Shown: piece after piece, positions 45,225-54,103 of the stretch
How the letters are laid out: every line of letters begins with the position of its first letter
Position numbering within the stretch: the stretch's first letter is position 1
NCBI RefSeq assembly: GCF_000421965.1
Contig: NZ_ATAY01000098.1
Coordinates: 62,001 to 126,000 of the forward strand
Reading direction: 5' to 3'
Length of the DNA: 64,000 bases
DNA from: Ruminiclostridium papyrosolvens C7
GTDB taxonomy: Bacteria > Bacillota > Clostridia > Acetivibrionales > DSM-1351
Translations under genes and position numbers: made by a program
The notes under the pieces: generated by a model
What the model saw: only the letters and a program-made list of their open reading frames with translations
Databases searched by the model: none
Told to the model about the DNA's origin: nothing

Positions 45225-46991
45225 TCACACTGAATCACATGCATTAACTATACCGTTAACGGTAAGGTCCAGCATTACGTCTGTGTATTTCAACGAAATA
45301 TTCAGTTCATTATTAATTTCCATAATCATCCTGATTGCTTCCAGAGAAGACCCTCCTAAAATAAAGAAGTCATCATCCTCAGAAATCTCACAATTCAGGT
45401 ATTTTGTGAAAAGCTCTGTTATTATTGCTTTTTTATCCCTATCCGGGTAGAAGCCGTTATTTACACTTATCCGGGATGTTTTTTCTTTAAGCTTAAGCTT
45501 TTCCCTGTCAATTTTGCCGTTTGACGTAAGCTCAAACTCATCAACTTTAATATATTGCTGAGGGAGCATATATGCAGGTAATTCATTTTTTAAATACTCT
45601 GTTAAGAGTTCCTGGATTTTCAAACTATCTGAATCCTTATTAACCGGCTTATAAAAAGCCGCCAATATCTGTGATTCCTGTTCTGTCTTAAAGCATTTTA
45701 CAACCGCAGCCTCTATCTGACGTATTTCACATATTTTTACTTCGATTTCACCTAAATCTACCCTATTTCCTCTTATCTTAACTGTCTGGTCCTTACGTCC
45801 CACATATACAAGGTCATTATCACAGTAGTAGCCTATATCACCGGTTCGGTACATTACCTCGCCCTCTCTGCTGTAGTGTTTGCAAAATGCATACTCCGTT
45901 TCCTGAGGCTTGTTAATGTAGCCCTTTCCTACTCCTATTCCGCTTATGCATATTTCACCTTTAATATGACTATCCATAATCAGCCTGTTGTCATCATCCA
46001 GCAGAAATACTTCCATATTATCTATGGCATCACCTAAGGGAACATAGCTTTTGCTTTCACATTCGTTCAGGCAACATGATGTAACACAGATAGAAGTCTC
46101 TGTAGGTCCATAAAAGTTGTATAGCTTTATGTCAGGATAATACTGTGTAAATGCCTTTAGCAGACCAAAAGTAAGTTCTTCTCCACTGCTAACGATTTTT
46201 CTTAAGCAGGCCAGCTTACTACTGCCATTGGTATTTGTATATTCTACAAGTATACGTAAAATTGAAGGAACAAACTGAGAGATTGTGACCCGAGTACTCT
46301 CTATAAGATTTATGATATATTCAACATCCATATATCCGTTTTCTTTGGAGATAACCAAAGATGCACCGGATACTAAGGGTAAAAACATCTCCCATAAAGA
46401 AATATCGAAGCCTATAGGTGCTTTATGTAAAATTCTATCCTTGAAATCAACGTTAAAATATTTTCTCTGCCACTGAATCCTGTTCAGAAAACCTCCGCAA
46501 TGTATCATAACCCCCTTGGGTTTTCCAGTTGTACCAGAGGTATATATAGCGTAAGCTAAGTCATCATGCTGCATTATTTCAGTTGCTATTTTAGGGACAT
46601 TTGTTTCAGAGAGGCCTTCTGTGGGACAAATTACATTTTTCACATTAAACTTATCACGCATATCAGAATTGACAATGAGTGAATCAATACCGGCATCCTT
46701 AATTATATAATCTGTTCTGGACACAGGATACTCAGGAGCTAACGGCACATAAACCGCACCTAATTTCAGAACTGCCATTGCGGCATATATCAGTTCAGGT
46801 GATTTTCTTATGCAAACACCAACATAATTACCTTTTTTTATTTTTTTATGTATTAATAATTCAGCCAGCTTGTTTATATTATTTTCTAACTCATGATATG
46901 TTATGGTCTTTCCTTCGAAAATAATCGCAGGCTCATTCTTATATATTTCCACAGCTTTATCAAATAAAGTTATTATATTAGCATTACTCAC
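45225..46991 (-). CDS. NRPS adenylation-carrier didomain (A-PCP)
   Basis: A 588-residue protein with an A domain (about 1-500) and a C-terminal PCP (about 510-588, S549 in FFILGGSSLEAI). Core motifs: YAIYTSGTTGKPKGVMIH (A3), YNFYGPTETSICV (A5), YRTGDIGYY (A7), KIRGNRVDLGEIE (A8) and NGKIDREKL (A10). D235 is retained (FDISLWE). No condensation domain is present in this protein or elsewhere in the operon. The substrate cannot be read confidently. The start is GTG with GGAGG 6 nt upstream. Confidence 0.93.
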   Translation of the reverse strand: MSNANIITLFDKAVEIYKNEPAIIFEGKTITYHELENNINKLAELLIHKKIKKGNYVGVCIRKSPELIYAAMAVLKLGAVYVPLAPEYPVSRTDYIIKDAGIDSLIVNSDMRDKFNVKNVICPTEGLSETNVPKIATEIMQHDDLAYAIYTSGTTGKPKGVMIHCGGFLNRIQWQRKYFNVDFKDRILHKAPIGFDISLWEMFLPLVSGASLVISKENGYMDVEYIINLIESTRVTISQFVPSILRILVEYTNTNGSSKLACLRKIVSSGEELTFGLLKAFTQYYPDIKLYNFYGPTETSICVTSCCLNECESKSYVPLGDAIDNMEVFLLDDDNRLIMDSHIKGEICISGIGVGKGYINKPQETEYAFCKHYSREGEVMYRTGDIGYYCDNDLVYVGRKDQTVKIRGNRVDLGEIEVKICEIRQIEAAVVKCFKTEQESQILAAFYKPVNKDSDSLKIQELLTEYLKNELPAYMLPQQYIKVDEFELTSNGKIDREKLKLKEKTSRISVNNGFYPDRDKKAIITELFTKYLNCEISEDDDFFILGGSSLEAIRMIMEINNELNISLKYTDVMLDLTVNGIVNACDSV

Positions 46992-47029
46992 AGCTAGCCT
47001 CCTTCAAATCAACTATAAAGACCTAGCTT

Positions 47030-47653
47030 TTAAAAAAGCTTAATTAACGCTCTGCAAGCAAAAATCCACATAAGGATTGCAGATAAGCGATCCAACAACT
47101 TATAATTTCTTTGGCTTATGTTGGAATTAACCAGTTTTCCTATGATTACAATAGTGTAAAAAAATATAAAAGATGTAAGTACACATGCTAAACCAAATAC
47201 AAACTTATCGGCGGTATTGTTGTAGTCAACGGATGCAATGCCTATTACCACAACAGTATCTAAAATAGCCTGTGGGTTAAACATTGATATAGCAAATATA
47301 TGCATACTTTTCCGTAACAGATTCTTGTTAAAGGCTTCGCCTTTTAGTTGCTCAACCTGTAACTTTCTTCGCCAAAGGCCAATTCCAATATACGTAAGGA
47401 ATCCTACGGAGAAAATATACAGTGCATATATTACAATCCTGTTTTCTGATATTATATTTGCGAATCCACTAACACCTAAAAAAATCAAAATTGTATCGGA
47501 TAAGGCTGCTGCACTTGCAATAATAAAATCATGCTTTATGTTTTTCTGTGTAAGGCTATGTAATAAAATAAACATATTCTGTGGACCTATTGGCAATATC
47601 AGACTTATCGAAAGCCAAAATCCGTAACTGGCAATTGAAAATATATGCACCAT
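47030..47653 (-). CDS. LysE-family amino acid exporter
   Basis: A 207-residue membrane protein with about six hydrophobic helices and the LysE motif near the N terminus (LPIGPQNMFIL). LysE transporters export basic amino acids or homoserine-like compounds. In this operon it may export the omega-amino acid or a small product and balance the precursor pool. Gene gaps on both sides are below 40 bp. Confidence 0.88.
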   Translation of the reverse strand: MVHIFSIASYGFWLSISLILPIGPQNMFILLHSLTQKNIKHDFIIASAAALSDTILIFLGVSGFANIISENRIVIYALYIFSVGFLTYIGIGLWRRKLQVEQLKGEAFNKNLLRKSMHIFAISMFNPQAILDTVVVIGIASVDYNNTADKFVFGLACVLTSFIFFYTIVIIGKLVNSNISQRNYKLLDRLSAILMWIFACRALIKLF

Positions 47654-47684
47654 ACTCTGTTAATTCACCAATCTATAAAAGTCT

Positions 47685-49244
47685 TTATGCAAATGCAGGC
47701 ATTTCACTTTCGCTTTTAGGTGTAAATAATCCTTTAGGCTGGAAGTGAGCAAAATGGTTGGCCTGCTGTTTTGCAACTTTTTCAAAACTTGCCGTTGCAG
47801 TAGATAATGCTAACTGCCAATACATATAAAGATGGTCTGCCGATAATTTTTCAGTATTTAACACCGGCTTTCCATACCCTAACTCATCACAGTTCATCCA
47901 GTATTTGCTAAAATCAGTATGATTTATTGTATATCCATACTTTTCAGGCTCATACCATATAGGAGTTCCGGGGAATGGAACAGGAACTGAAATATGTATT
48001 GAATCTGTCAAACCTGTCTCAATAAAGGTCTTAATCTTTTGTATTCTATGCTCAACAGATTCCTTGGTATCTCCGCCCAAACCGATTAACCAGTATGTTT
48101 GAACTGTCATCCCTGCATCTTTAACGAGTTGACATTGTACCTCAGTCTTACTTGCTGCATGAGGTTTATCAACGTTATTTAATATGCTTTGGTCTTCAGC
48201 TTCTACTCCAAAGGCTACCTGAATGCATCCTGCCTCCTTCATCAAAGCAAGATCCTCCGCATTCAATCTTCCAACAGTTGTCTGACACCACCATTTGATA
48301 TTGTTTAATTTTCTCTCAATCAACAAATTACAAATCTGGTGTGCATATTCACGATTAATTGAATAGGTCAGATCACCCATGCAATAAAATTCAATATCAA
48401 AATTATCTTTCATATATTGTATTTCATTTATAACCGATTCAGGACTTCTCAGCTTAAATTTTCTATCATAATAGTGAGTAATAGTACAGAAGGCACAACC
48501 GTGCGGGCAGCCTCTTGCAGCAAGAACTCTCGGTACAATCGGGCTTGACTCCTGACAAATCAATTCATATGCCGGAAATGGAAGATTGTCTATGTCAACA
48601 TCTGTAACAAGCCTGCGTGGATTATGTACAACCTTGCCATCTTTGCCCATATACATCAGGTTCTTGACTTCCTCAATACCTCTCTTTCCATCAAGGTATT
48701 CCATAAATTCAAGAGTACTTTCCTCTCCTTCTCCTCTGGAAACATAGTCAACCACATCAGAATGCTCTTTCAACAATTCGTCACCATAAAGTGTGGGATG
48801 GAGCCCTCCAAAAACTGTGATTGCTTCCGGGTGGAACTTTTTAATTATTCTTGCAATCTCAATAGCTCTGTTAATTGCAACGGTTTTAGAAGATATGGCA
48901 TAAACTCTTGCATTCTTAGTCTTTATTGCATTTTCAATATCACTGTACTCAATCTTTCTTCCTTCCTTATATCTCAGATAACGGTCATAAGCGTAAAAAT
49001 CAAGAGCATCAACAGCATACCCTGCCTTCAGTAAAGTTCCCGCTATAAAAAAAATACCATGATTAGGCTCCGATGGAATATCGCCTAATAAAACGGCATG
49101 TTTATGCATTGCTTCCCAGAATTCTACAACTATCTTGTTTTGTTCGTGTTTTAACTCATCTGTTAATAGATGCGGTTGTATAAATATGACATCATTCTGT
49201 TTTGTAGATTCCATTATTTCCATTATAGGTCTTCTTTTCAGCAT
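47685..49244 (-). CDS. Cobalamin-type radical SAM enzyme (second paralogue)
   Basis: A 519-residue enzyme, first gene of the operon. N-terminal B12-binding-like domain (GGLHPTLYGDELL near residue 150), radical SAM motif CPHGCAFC (C246, C250, C253), then a C-terminal extension. It aligns along its full length with the paralogue at 33902 (shared IQPH start, GEGE and MNCD near the ends). Two such enzymes in one operon suggest two modifications of the product, or one enzyme acting on two carriers. The start has AGGAG 8 nt upstream, after a purine-rich leader. Confidence 0.88.
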   Translation of the reverse strand: MLKRRPIMEIMESTKQNDVIFIQPHLLTDELKHEQNKIVVEFWEAMHKHAVLLGDIPSEPNHGIFFIAGTLLKAGYAVDALDFYAYDRYLRYKEGRKIEYSDIENAIKTKNARVYAISSKTVAINRAIEIARIIKKFHPEAITVFGGLHPTLYGDELLKEHSDVVDYVSRGEGEESTLEFMEYLDGKRGIEEVKNLMYMGKDGKVVHNPRRLVTDVDIDNLPFPAYELICQESSPIVPRVLAARGCPHGCAFCTITHYYDRKFKLRSPESVINEIQYMKDNFDIEFYCMGDLTYSINREYAHQICNLLIERKLNNIKWWCQTTVGRLNAEDLALMKEAGCIQVAFGVEAEDQSILNNVDKPHAASKTEVQCQLVKDAGMTVQTYWLIGLGGDTKESVEHRIQKIKTFIETGLTDSIHISVPVPFPGTPIWYEPEKYGYTINHTDFSKYWMNCDELGYGKPVLNTEKLSADHLYMYWQLALSTATASFEKVAKQQANHFAHFQPKGLFTPKSESEMPAFA

Positions 49245-49350
49245 ATTCTCTACTCCTATTCCTCTTTTTATCCCTTATTTTTTATCCCCTTTTTCTATCC
49301 CTAGATTTTGCTACAAAATAACATATCTTCCAATTTTAATTATATTATTG

Positions 49351-49379
49351 ATTATATTACTCATTTTACCAGTTATCAA
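49351..49379 (-). promoter_or_regulatory. Sigma-A promoter of the biosynthetic operon
   Basis: On the minus strand, TTGATA (49374-49379), a 17-nt spacer and a perfect TATAAT (49351-49356) point to the 47685 gene. Transcription would begin near 49344, giving a leader of about 100 nt that contains repeated GGGATA-like purine tracts. No other promoter of similar quality is visible within the operon. Confidence 0.72.
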
Positions 49380-49601
49380 CTATTTTTTTATTTATTTACA
49401 TTTATTTTGTTGTAACATTTTTGGGGTAGTATTCATTCAGAGTAATTTAACGGTGAACAATATAAGATAGTGTCAAAATACACTAATTAAGCAAAGTAAA
49501 GTTGCATTAAAAAGCATATTACTGACAAGGTGTTTCACTTGTTAAGACGGGATGTTCCAATGTTGGAGTTGTTTACATATTTCATAGGTATAAATATAAT
49601 G

Positions 49602-49633
49602 AAAGAGCAGAAGCTGTTATACTCCTGCTCTTT
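49602..49633 (-). terminator. Hairpin downstream of the amidase gene
   Basis: Inverted repeat AAAGAGCAG / CTGCTCTTT (arms 49602-49610 and 49625-49633, 14-nt loop), T-rich on the minus strand. A second, 12-bp perfect inverted repeat (49698-49709 and 49712-49723) overlaps the amidase stop codon. Either could end transcription of that gene. The 49380-49600 gap shows nothing else. Confidence 0.55.
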
Positions 49634-49706
49634 GAAGAACGTTTCAAATTTTGTGTAAACATCAGGATTGATGCTGAGTTTTAAATTTTAATAAGCTTTT
49701 CACTTA

Positions 49707-50582
49707 TTAACTAATAAGTGAAAGAAATGTAGAGCTGTCACATACTCCATTTGCAGGTAACCCATTGGCACTTTTAAATGAATTTATTGCTGATGTTAGT
49801 CCAGAGCCAAATATTCCCGGATATTCCACACCGTTTGGATTATATCCACGTAACATTACCAGAATTTCAGCTGCGGTGACCATGTATTGAGTTTCTCCGC
49901 TGGTTACATAATGATTTCCAAGAGCATTACTTGATGTAGTACTCCAAATACCATCAACAACAAGACCTGCATTATAATCTAAATTCATGGCAGTTTGTAA
50001 AACTTTAATACCTGCCTTTTTTGTTTCAGCCCCTCTTATGCCATCAGTAGCAATGCTAGAACCGGTAAATTTGTTAGCTTGAACCTGTCCCTCTTGTATA
50101 ATGGCATTACCATTTGTTGGGGGAGTACTTCCTTCATTATATCTGAGAATACAATCCCATGGTTTATTATAATAGCTTCTGATACAAATTTCTTTTCCCG
50201 TTTGATCTCCTGCTTGTCCTCCGGTTACAGTACCGTTTTCATTTATACTCGCATGAACGATTTGTCCGTTTCCGATATACATTGCAGTATGTGAAGATGT
50301 ATTTAGTAACACATCTCCACGTATCAGCCCAGAACCGCTTGATAGCACTACCGATGATATTACATCAGAAAAACCGGTGTTAAGAAAAACATTTTTCATA
50401 TTACCGGTATAAGTCGCACCATTGCTTTTTACCGGCACACCTGCAGTCTGCCAGGCAGTAATGACGGCAGAAGAACAATCATAGTCACCATACTCACCCC
50501 ACCTATATCCTTGATCGTAACCGTGGGTGTTATCATTTGCCAAGTCAATCATCCACTGTGTTGCAATTTCAATTTTTCCCAT
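49707..50582 (-). CDS. Endolysin-like peptidoglycan amidase with binding domain
   Basis: A 291-residue protein. The N-terminal NlpC/P60-type or amidase_5-like domain (about 1-150) has the catalytic cysteine in GEYGDYDCSSAVITAWQ and a histidine in NTSSHTAMYIGNGQ. The C-terminal part (about 180-291) is a peptidoglycan-binding domain (IKVLQTAMNLDYN, LVVDGIWSTTSSNALG). There is no signal peptide, as for phage endolysins that need a holin, but no phage genes surround it. It may be a prophage relic or a sporulation/autolysis enzyme. GGGAGGA precedes the start. Confidence 0.83.
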   Translation of the reverse strand: MGKIEIATQWMIDLANDNTHGYDQGYRWGEYGDYDCSSAVITAWQTAGVPVKSNGATYTGNMKNVFLNTGFSDVISSVVLSSGSGLIRGDVLLNTSSHTAMYIGNGQIVHASINENGTVTGGQAGDQTGKEICIRSYYNKPWDCILRYNEGSTPPTNGNAIIQEGQVQANKFTGSSIATDGIRGAETKKAGIKVLQTAMNLDYNAGLVVDGIWSTTSSNALGNHYVTSGETQYMVTAAEILVMLRGYNPNGVEYPGIFGSGLTSAINSFKSANGLPANGVCDSSTFLSLIS

Positions 50583-50749
50583 AGTAATCCTCCCTAAATG
50601 ATTGATTATGAAACAAATAAATGAATGGGATATCAGTATGCAAAGAATTTATCCCTAATCCTCTGCGACTAAATTCAATTATTCTCTCACTATATTAAGT
50701 GTAAAAAACTGATAATTAACAACTTCATATCACATTATGGTTGAACACG

Positions 50750-50925
50750 GATATTTTACCGGAAGACTTACATGATGTAGGTTTTAGCGAAACAATTAAT
50801 CATGGACCATGTATGTGAGCGACGGTAGGATATCCTAAGATGAGCCGCTAGAAACTCTTGCAAATATCTTGGAAGCAATCATTGATATAATTTTATACGG
50901 GAGTACCGGTGTTAAAACAGCCACT
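50750..50925 (-). repeat. Second, partial copy of the palindromic MITE-like element
   Basis: Closely resembles the complement of about 24231-24400, including the TTTTACCG hairpin flank and the GAGCCGCTAGAAAC core, but lacks the TIR ends and one arm. It lies in the 440-bp gap between the amidase gene and the beta-helix gene, which otherwise holds only a promoter. Confidence 0.75.
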
Positions 50926-50960
50926 CTATTACAATTAAAGTTTAATGCTCGGTTTTATCA

Positions 50961-50990
50961 TTGCCCATGTTTGTTAATATATGGTAAAAT
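50961..50990 (+). promoter_or_regulatory. Promoter of the beta-helix protein gene
   Basis: TTGCCC (50961-50966), an 18-nt spacer and TAAAAT (50985-50990) stand about 32 bp before the ATG at 51023. The short distance fits a direct promoter. It is moderately close to consensus. Confidence 0.5.
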
Positions 50991-51022
50991 ATTATAAAAC
51001 ATTTATTTATGGAGGTGTATAA

Positions 51023-52078
51023 ATGAAAAACAAGGATAGACTTAAAGGCTTTTTTTCAGGAATAATATTTTCAATAATCATAGGGGTATTTGCATTGGGA
51101 GTAACAGTTTTTGCAGCGCCTATTGAAAGCAAGCTATCAGTTATGTATGATAACATTAAAATCTATGTAGATGGAGCCCTTTTCCAACCTCAGGACGCTA
51201 ACGGTAAAGATATTAAGCCTTTTATTTCAAAGGGAATTACATATCTACCTGTTGCAGCATTAAGTAAGGCCCTTGGAAAAGACGTTAGTTGGGATGGAAA
51301 GGCAAAGAGTATTTATATAGGAAGAAAACCCGATACAAAGGCTGAAGAAGTAACGGTTTACAATGTTAATGAACTATATGACGCACTTGGTTCTAATAAA
51401 CATATTAAGCTGAAACCGGGAATTTATAATATTTCCGATTTAAATCAGGATTCCAGTAAAAGTAAAAATATATATTGGGAAAGTGTTTACGACGGTAATG
51501 AATTAATTCTGGATGAGATTAATAATCTGACGTTGGAAGGTTTAGGGGATAAACCCGTTGAAATAGTTGTTGAGCCAAGATATGCAAATGTTCTGACATT
51601 TACAAACTCCAGAAAAATATCTATAAAGAATATTAAAGCCGGGCATACCATAAAGAAGGGTGAGTGTGTAGGAGGTGTATTTAACTTTGATGTATCAAAG
51701 GATATAGATATATCAAACAGCATTTTATATGGATGTGGAACCTACGGGATTATAGCAAAAGATACTGAGAATTTGAAATTTAATAATTCCATAATTGAAG
51801 AGTGTACATATGGAGCTATGACATTATATGATTGCAATGATTTCGTCTTTGCCAATAGTGTAATCAGAAAGTGTGAAAACTTTAATTTGATTGAAATTGA
51901 TTCTTCAACAAATATTGTATACGACAAATGTGAGATATCTGATAATACATCAAGTGATGTTTTGACGGTAAGTTTATCTAATGGCGTTAAATTTACAAAT
52001 TGTAAATTCAAAAATAACAACTCATTTGACCCCAATCTTTTTCTTAATGTTGATTTTACAGGAACTACTTTTGAATAA
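51023..52078 (+). CDS. Secreted protein: copper amine oxidase-like N domain plus beta-helix
   Basis: A 351-residue protein with a signal peptide (about 1-33, ending near VFAAP). Residues 35-115 match the copper amine oxidase N-terminal (stalk) domain found in many clostridial surface proteins (KDIKPFISKGITYLPVAALSKALGK). Residues about 130-350 are parallel beta-helix repeats, with many CGTYG/NCDF-type turns. Such proteins bind or cleave polysaccharides, but no lyase active site is evident. It has no dockerin. GGAGGT precedes the start. Confidence 0.72.
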   Translation: MKNKDRLKGFFSGIIFSIIIGVFALGVTVFAAPIESKLSVMYDNIKIYVDGALFQPQDANGKDIKPFISKGITYLPVAALSKALGKDVSWDGKAKSIYIGRKPDTKAEEVTVYNVNELYDALGSNKHIKLKPGIYNISDLNQDSSKSKNIYWESVYDGNELILDEINNLTLEGLGDKPVEIVVEPRYANVLTFTNSRKISIKNIKAGHTIKKGECVGGVFNFDVSKDIDISNSILYGCGTYGIIAKDTENLKFNNSIIEECTYGAMTLYDCNDFVFANSVIRKCENFNLIEIDSSTNIVYDKCEISDNTSSDVLTVSLSNGVKFTNCKFKNNNSFDPNLFLNVDFTGTTFE

Positions 52079-52086
52079 CATAATCT

Positions 52087-52124
52087 AAGCCCCCAAGAAA
52101 GTTAATTCCCTTTCTTGGGGGCTT
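52087..52124. terminator. Bidirectional terminator
   Basis: A perfect 15-bp inverted repeat (arms 52087-52101 and 52110-52124) with an 8-nt loop and flanking A/T runs. It lies between the convergent beta-helix and GH30 genes and can serve both. Confidence 0.9.
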
Positions 52125-52164
52125 GTATTATAAATCAGATAGTATTTGATTATTTGGATTATAC

Positions 52165-53649
52165 TTAAATTTTACCTGGGAAAGTAGTTATTTTACCCAG
52201 CAAGTATTGTTTAAGCAGTGAGAAATCCAATGCGTCTACTGTTCCGCTGGCATCTACATCAGCCGGCTTTATGTCGACCAAGGTTTCCACTCCTAAAAGA
52301 TGCTTTTTCATAGCCATTAAATCCAATGCATCTATATCGCCGTCCGAATTAATATCACCTAATTTAATAACCGGTGTTGGAGTTCCAAGGTCTGCAACAA
52401 AGGTCGTAACGCTTTGAGCAGGAAGTTGAGCTGTAAATGTACCTGCTGATACATTAATATCTGAACCTGCTGCAACATTCTTGCTGCTGTCAGTTATCCA
52501 TGTAGCTACCTTTGTTGCTGATGCTGAAGCACCATTTTGCATAATAAATTTTTGGCTTATTGCAGAAGTGCCTTTGTTGATTGCAACAATAACAACTTTG
52601 TTATCCCCTTTATAGGAGGAAACGAAAACGTTGGTATCAGGATTTTTGGTTGCGTCAACTCTTGTATATCCGGGACGAACAAACTTTGAGAACTGAGACA
52701 TCATGGCACCACGTTTACTCATGGTACCGTCCTCTTTCATGGGGCCGTATTGTCTGCGGATAAACCACCACACATATGTCTGGAACTCAGCTTCAACCAT
52801 TGCATTGTGCATATGGTTTGCAACTTCCAAAGCTTCCGGCCAGCGATCGGCGGAATTAGCTTCACTGTTAGGATAGTAAACTTCCGTCATCCACAAATCT
52901 TTTCCTGCACCCTTCTGTTTGAAGAGTGGATAAGGGAAATTGCTCACTTGAGTACCATAAAGGTGAGCACCGAGAATATCCATATTGGCAAGAGCCTGAG
53001 GATCATTTAAAATAGGGTCTGACATACTTTTGATATATTGAAAGGATTCAGGCGCTATTACTCTGCAATTGATAGTTCCGGCATAATCCTTCATAAAAGT
53101 AAGCATTTCTTGCGGAGTCCACCAGGTCCATTCATTTGCGTAATCCGGCTCATTCTGGATTGAAATAGCATACAAATCAACACCGTTTTCCTTCATGTAC
53201 GCAACAAAATCGTTGAGATGCTGTGCATATGCACCGTATTTTGCCGGGATAACATGCTTTTGACCATTAACAGTCTGAACCATGTCAGAAGGAGGATTCC
53301 ATGGTGAAGCAAAAACTATTGCACCGTTTTTAATTGCTGCTTTTGCAGTATCCACTTCTTTAGACCAAGTAGTTTTATCCGGGTCTACATGTATTCTTAA
53401 AATAGAAAAACCCAACTGACCGTTTCCATTACCAAAAGCAGTCTGTCTTTGATCAGCTGTCAAATCTGAACCTTGCCAAGCAGGGTAGTTCATTCCGCCA
53501 AAGCCACGAATCACTTGCTTTTCTGAAGATAGATTTACTGTTACATCGCTGGCTGCAAAGACCTCAGACACAGGAACAACAAATACCATTGAAAATACAA
53601 CCAAGCAAACCATTAAAACACTAATCGTCCTTTTAAAGCTCGAAGTCAT
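52165..53649 (-). CDS. GH30 subfamily 8 glucuronoxylanase with dockerin
   Basis: About 494 residues. Signal peptide to about residue 34. GH30 catalytic domain: VIRGFGGMNYPAW at the start, acid/base E167 in SIQNEPDYA, nucleophile E256 in LWMTEVYYPN, and the RR pair (298-299) in WWFIRRQYGPM that in GH30_8 enzymes contacts the glucuronic acid branch. A type I dockerin closes the protein (GDINSDGDIDALDLMAMKKHL and ADVDASGTVDALDFSLLKQY). It cleaves glucuronoxylan in the cellulosome. The start at 53649 has AGGAG 9 nt upstream. A terminator follows at 52087. Confidence 0.92.
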   Translation of the reverse strand: MTSSFKRTISVLMVCLVVFSMVFVVPVSEVFAASDVTVNLSSEKQVIRGFGGMNYPAWQGSDLTADQRQTAFGNGNGQLGFSILRIHVDPDKTTWSKEVDTAKAAIKNGAIVFASPWNPPSDMVQTVNGQKHVIPAKYGAYAQHLNDFVAYMKENGVDLYAISIQNEPDYANEWTWWTPQEMLTFMKDYAGTINCRVIAPESFQYIKSMSDPILNDPQALANMDILGAHLYGTQVSNFPYPLFKQKGAGKDLWMTEVYYPNSEANSADRWPEALEVANHMHNAMVEAEFQTYVWWFIRRQYGPMKEDGTMSKRGAMMSQFSKFVRPGYTRVDATKNPDTNVFVSSYKGDNKVVIVAINKGTSAISQKFIMQNGASASATKVATWITDSSKNVAAGSDINVSAGTFTAQLPAQSVTTFVADLGTPTPVIKLGDINSDGDIDALDLMAMKKHLLGVETLVDIKPADVDASGTVDALDFSLLKQYLLGKITTFPGKI

Positions 53650-53867
53650 TCTTTTCATCTCCTATAAATAATATTTCAACCATAAATCGGCTGATTAAAA
53701 AGCCGGTCTTGCTGCTTTCGTATAACCAAATCAACAGCCTTTCCTTTATGAAACCGGTTAGTATAAATAAAATGAAAATGTTTATATGGATAGTAAAAAA
53801 ATGAGTATTCGGCAGAGTTATGCAAAGAATAATGCAGGTAAACTCAAGAAAGAAGAATCATATAACT

Positions 53868-53923
53868 GGCTGTTGCTTTTGAAGTATCACCTCCTATTTT
53901 TGATATAAAGCAACAATCTAGCC
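53868..53923 (-). promoter_or_regulatory. Hairpin with orphan perfect Shine-Dalgarno upstream of GH30
   Basis: TGTTGCTTT (53871-53879) pairs with AAAGCAACA (53907-53915), with outer GGC/GCC. On the minus strand the loop shows AGGAGGTGAT, an exact complement of the 16S 3' end, but no start codon follows at a usable distance. It lies about 220 nt upstream of the GH30 start. Such orphan sites can stabilise mRNA by binding the 30S subunit. The rest of the 53650-54103 gap contains only the 54029 promoter. Confidence 0.35.
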
Positions 53924-54028
53924 TTTGTTTTAATTATACGTTATATTTGAAATAATCTCCATTATTACCAAGAATGATATAAGTAAGAGTGGAACTTCAA
54001 AAAGCATTGAACCCAGAATAACTTTTAT

Positions 54029-54057
54029 TGGGATAAATTTCAAACTGTGCTATAATA
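54029..54057 (+). promoter_or_regulatory. Sigma-A promoter of the 54104 gene
   Basis: TTGGGA (54029-54034), a 17-nt spacer and TATAAT (54052-54057) lie about 47 bp before the ATG. Confidence 0.65.
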
Positions 54058-54103
54058 TTGACAAATCTGTATACTATAAAAGGTAAGCGTAGGAGAGATA
54101 CAT

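Noticed and set aside
49245..49320. Purine-rich GGGATA repeats in the operon leader
   Set aside because: They look like a polypurine 5' UTR with the RBS inside; no further regulatory structure could be supported.
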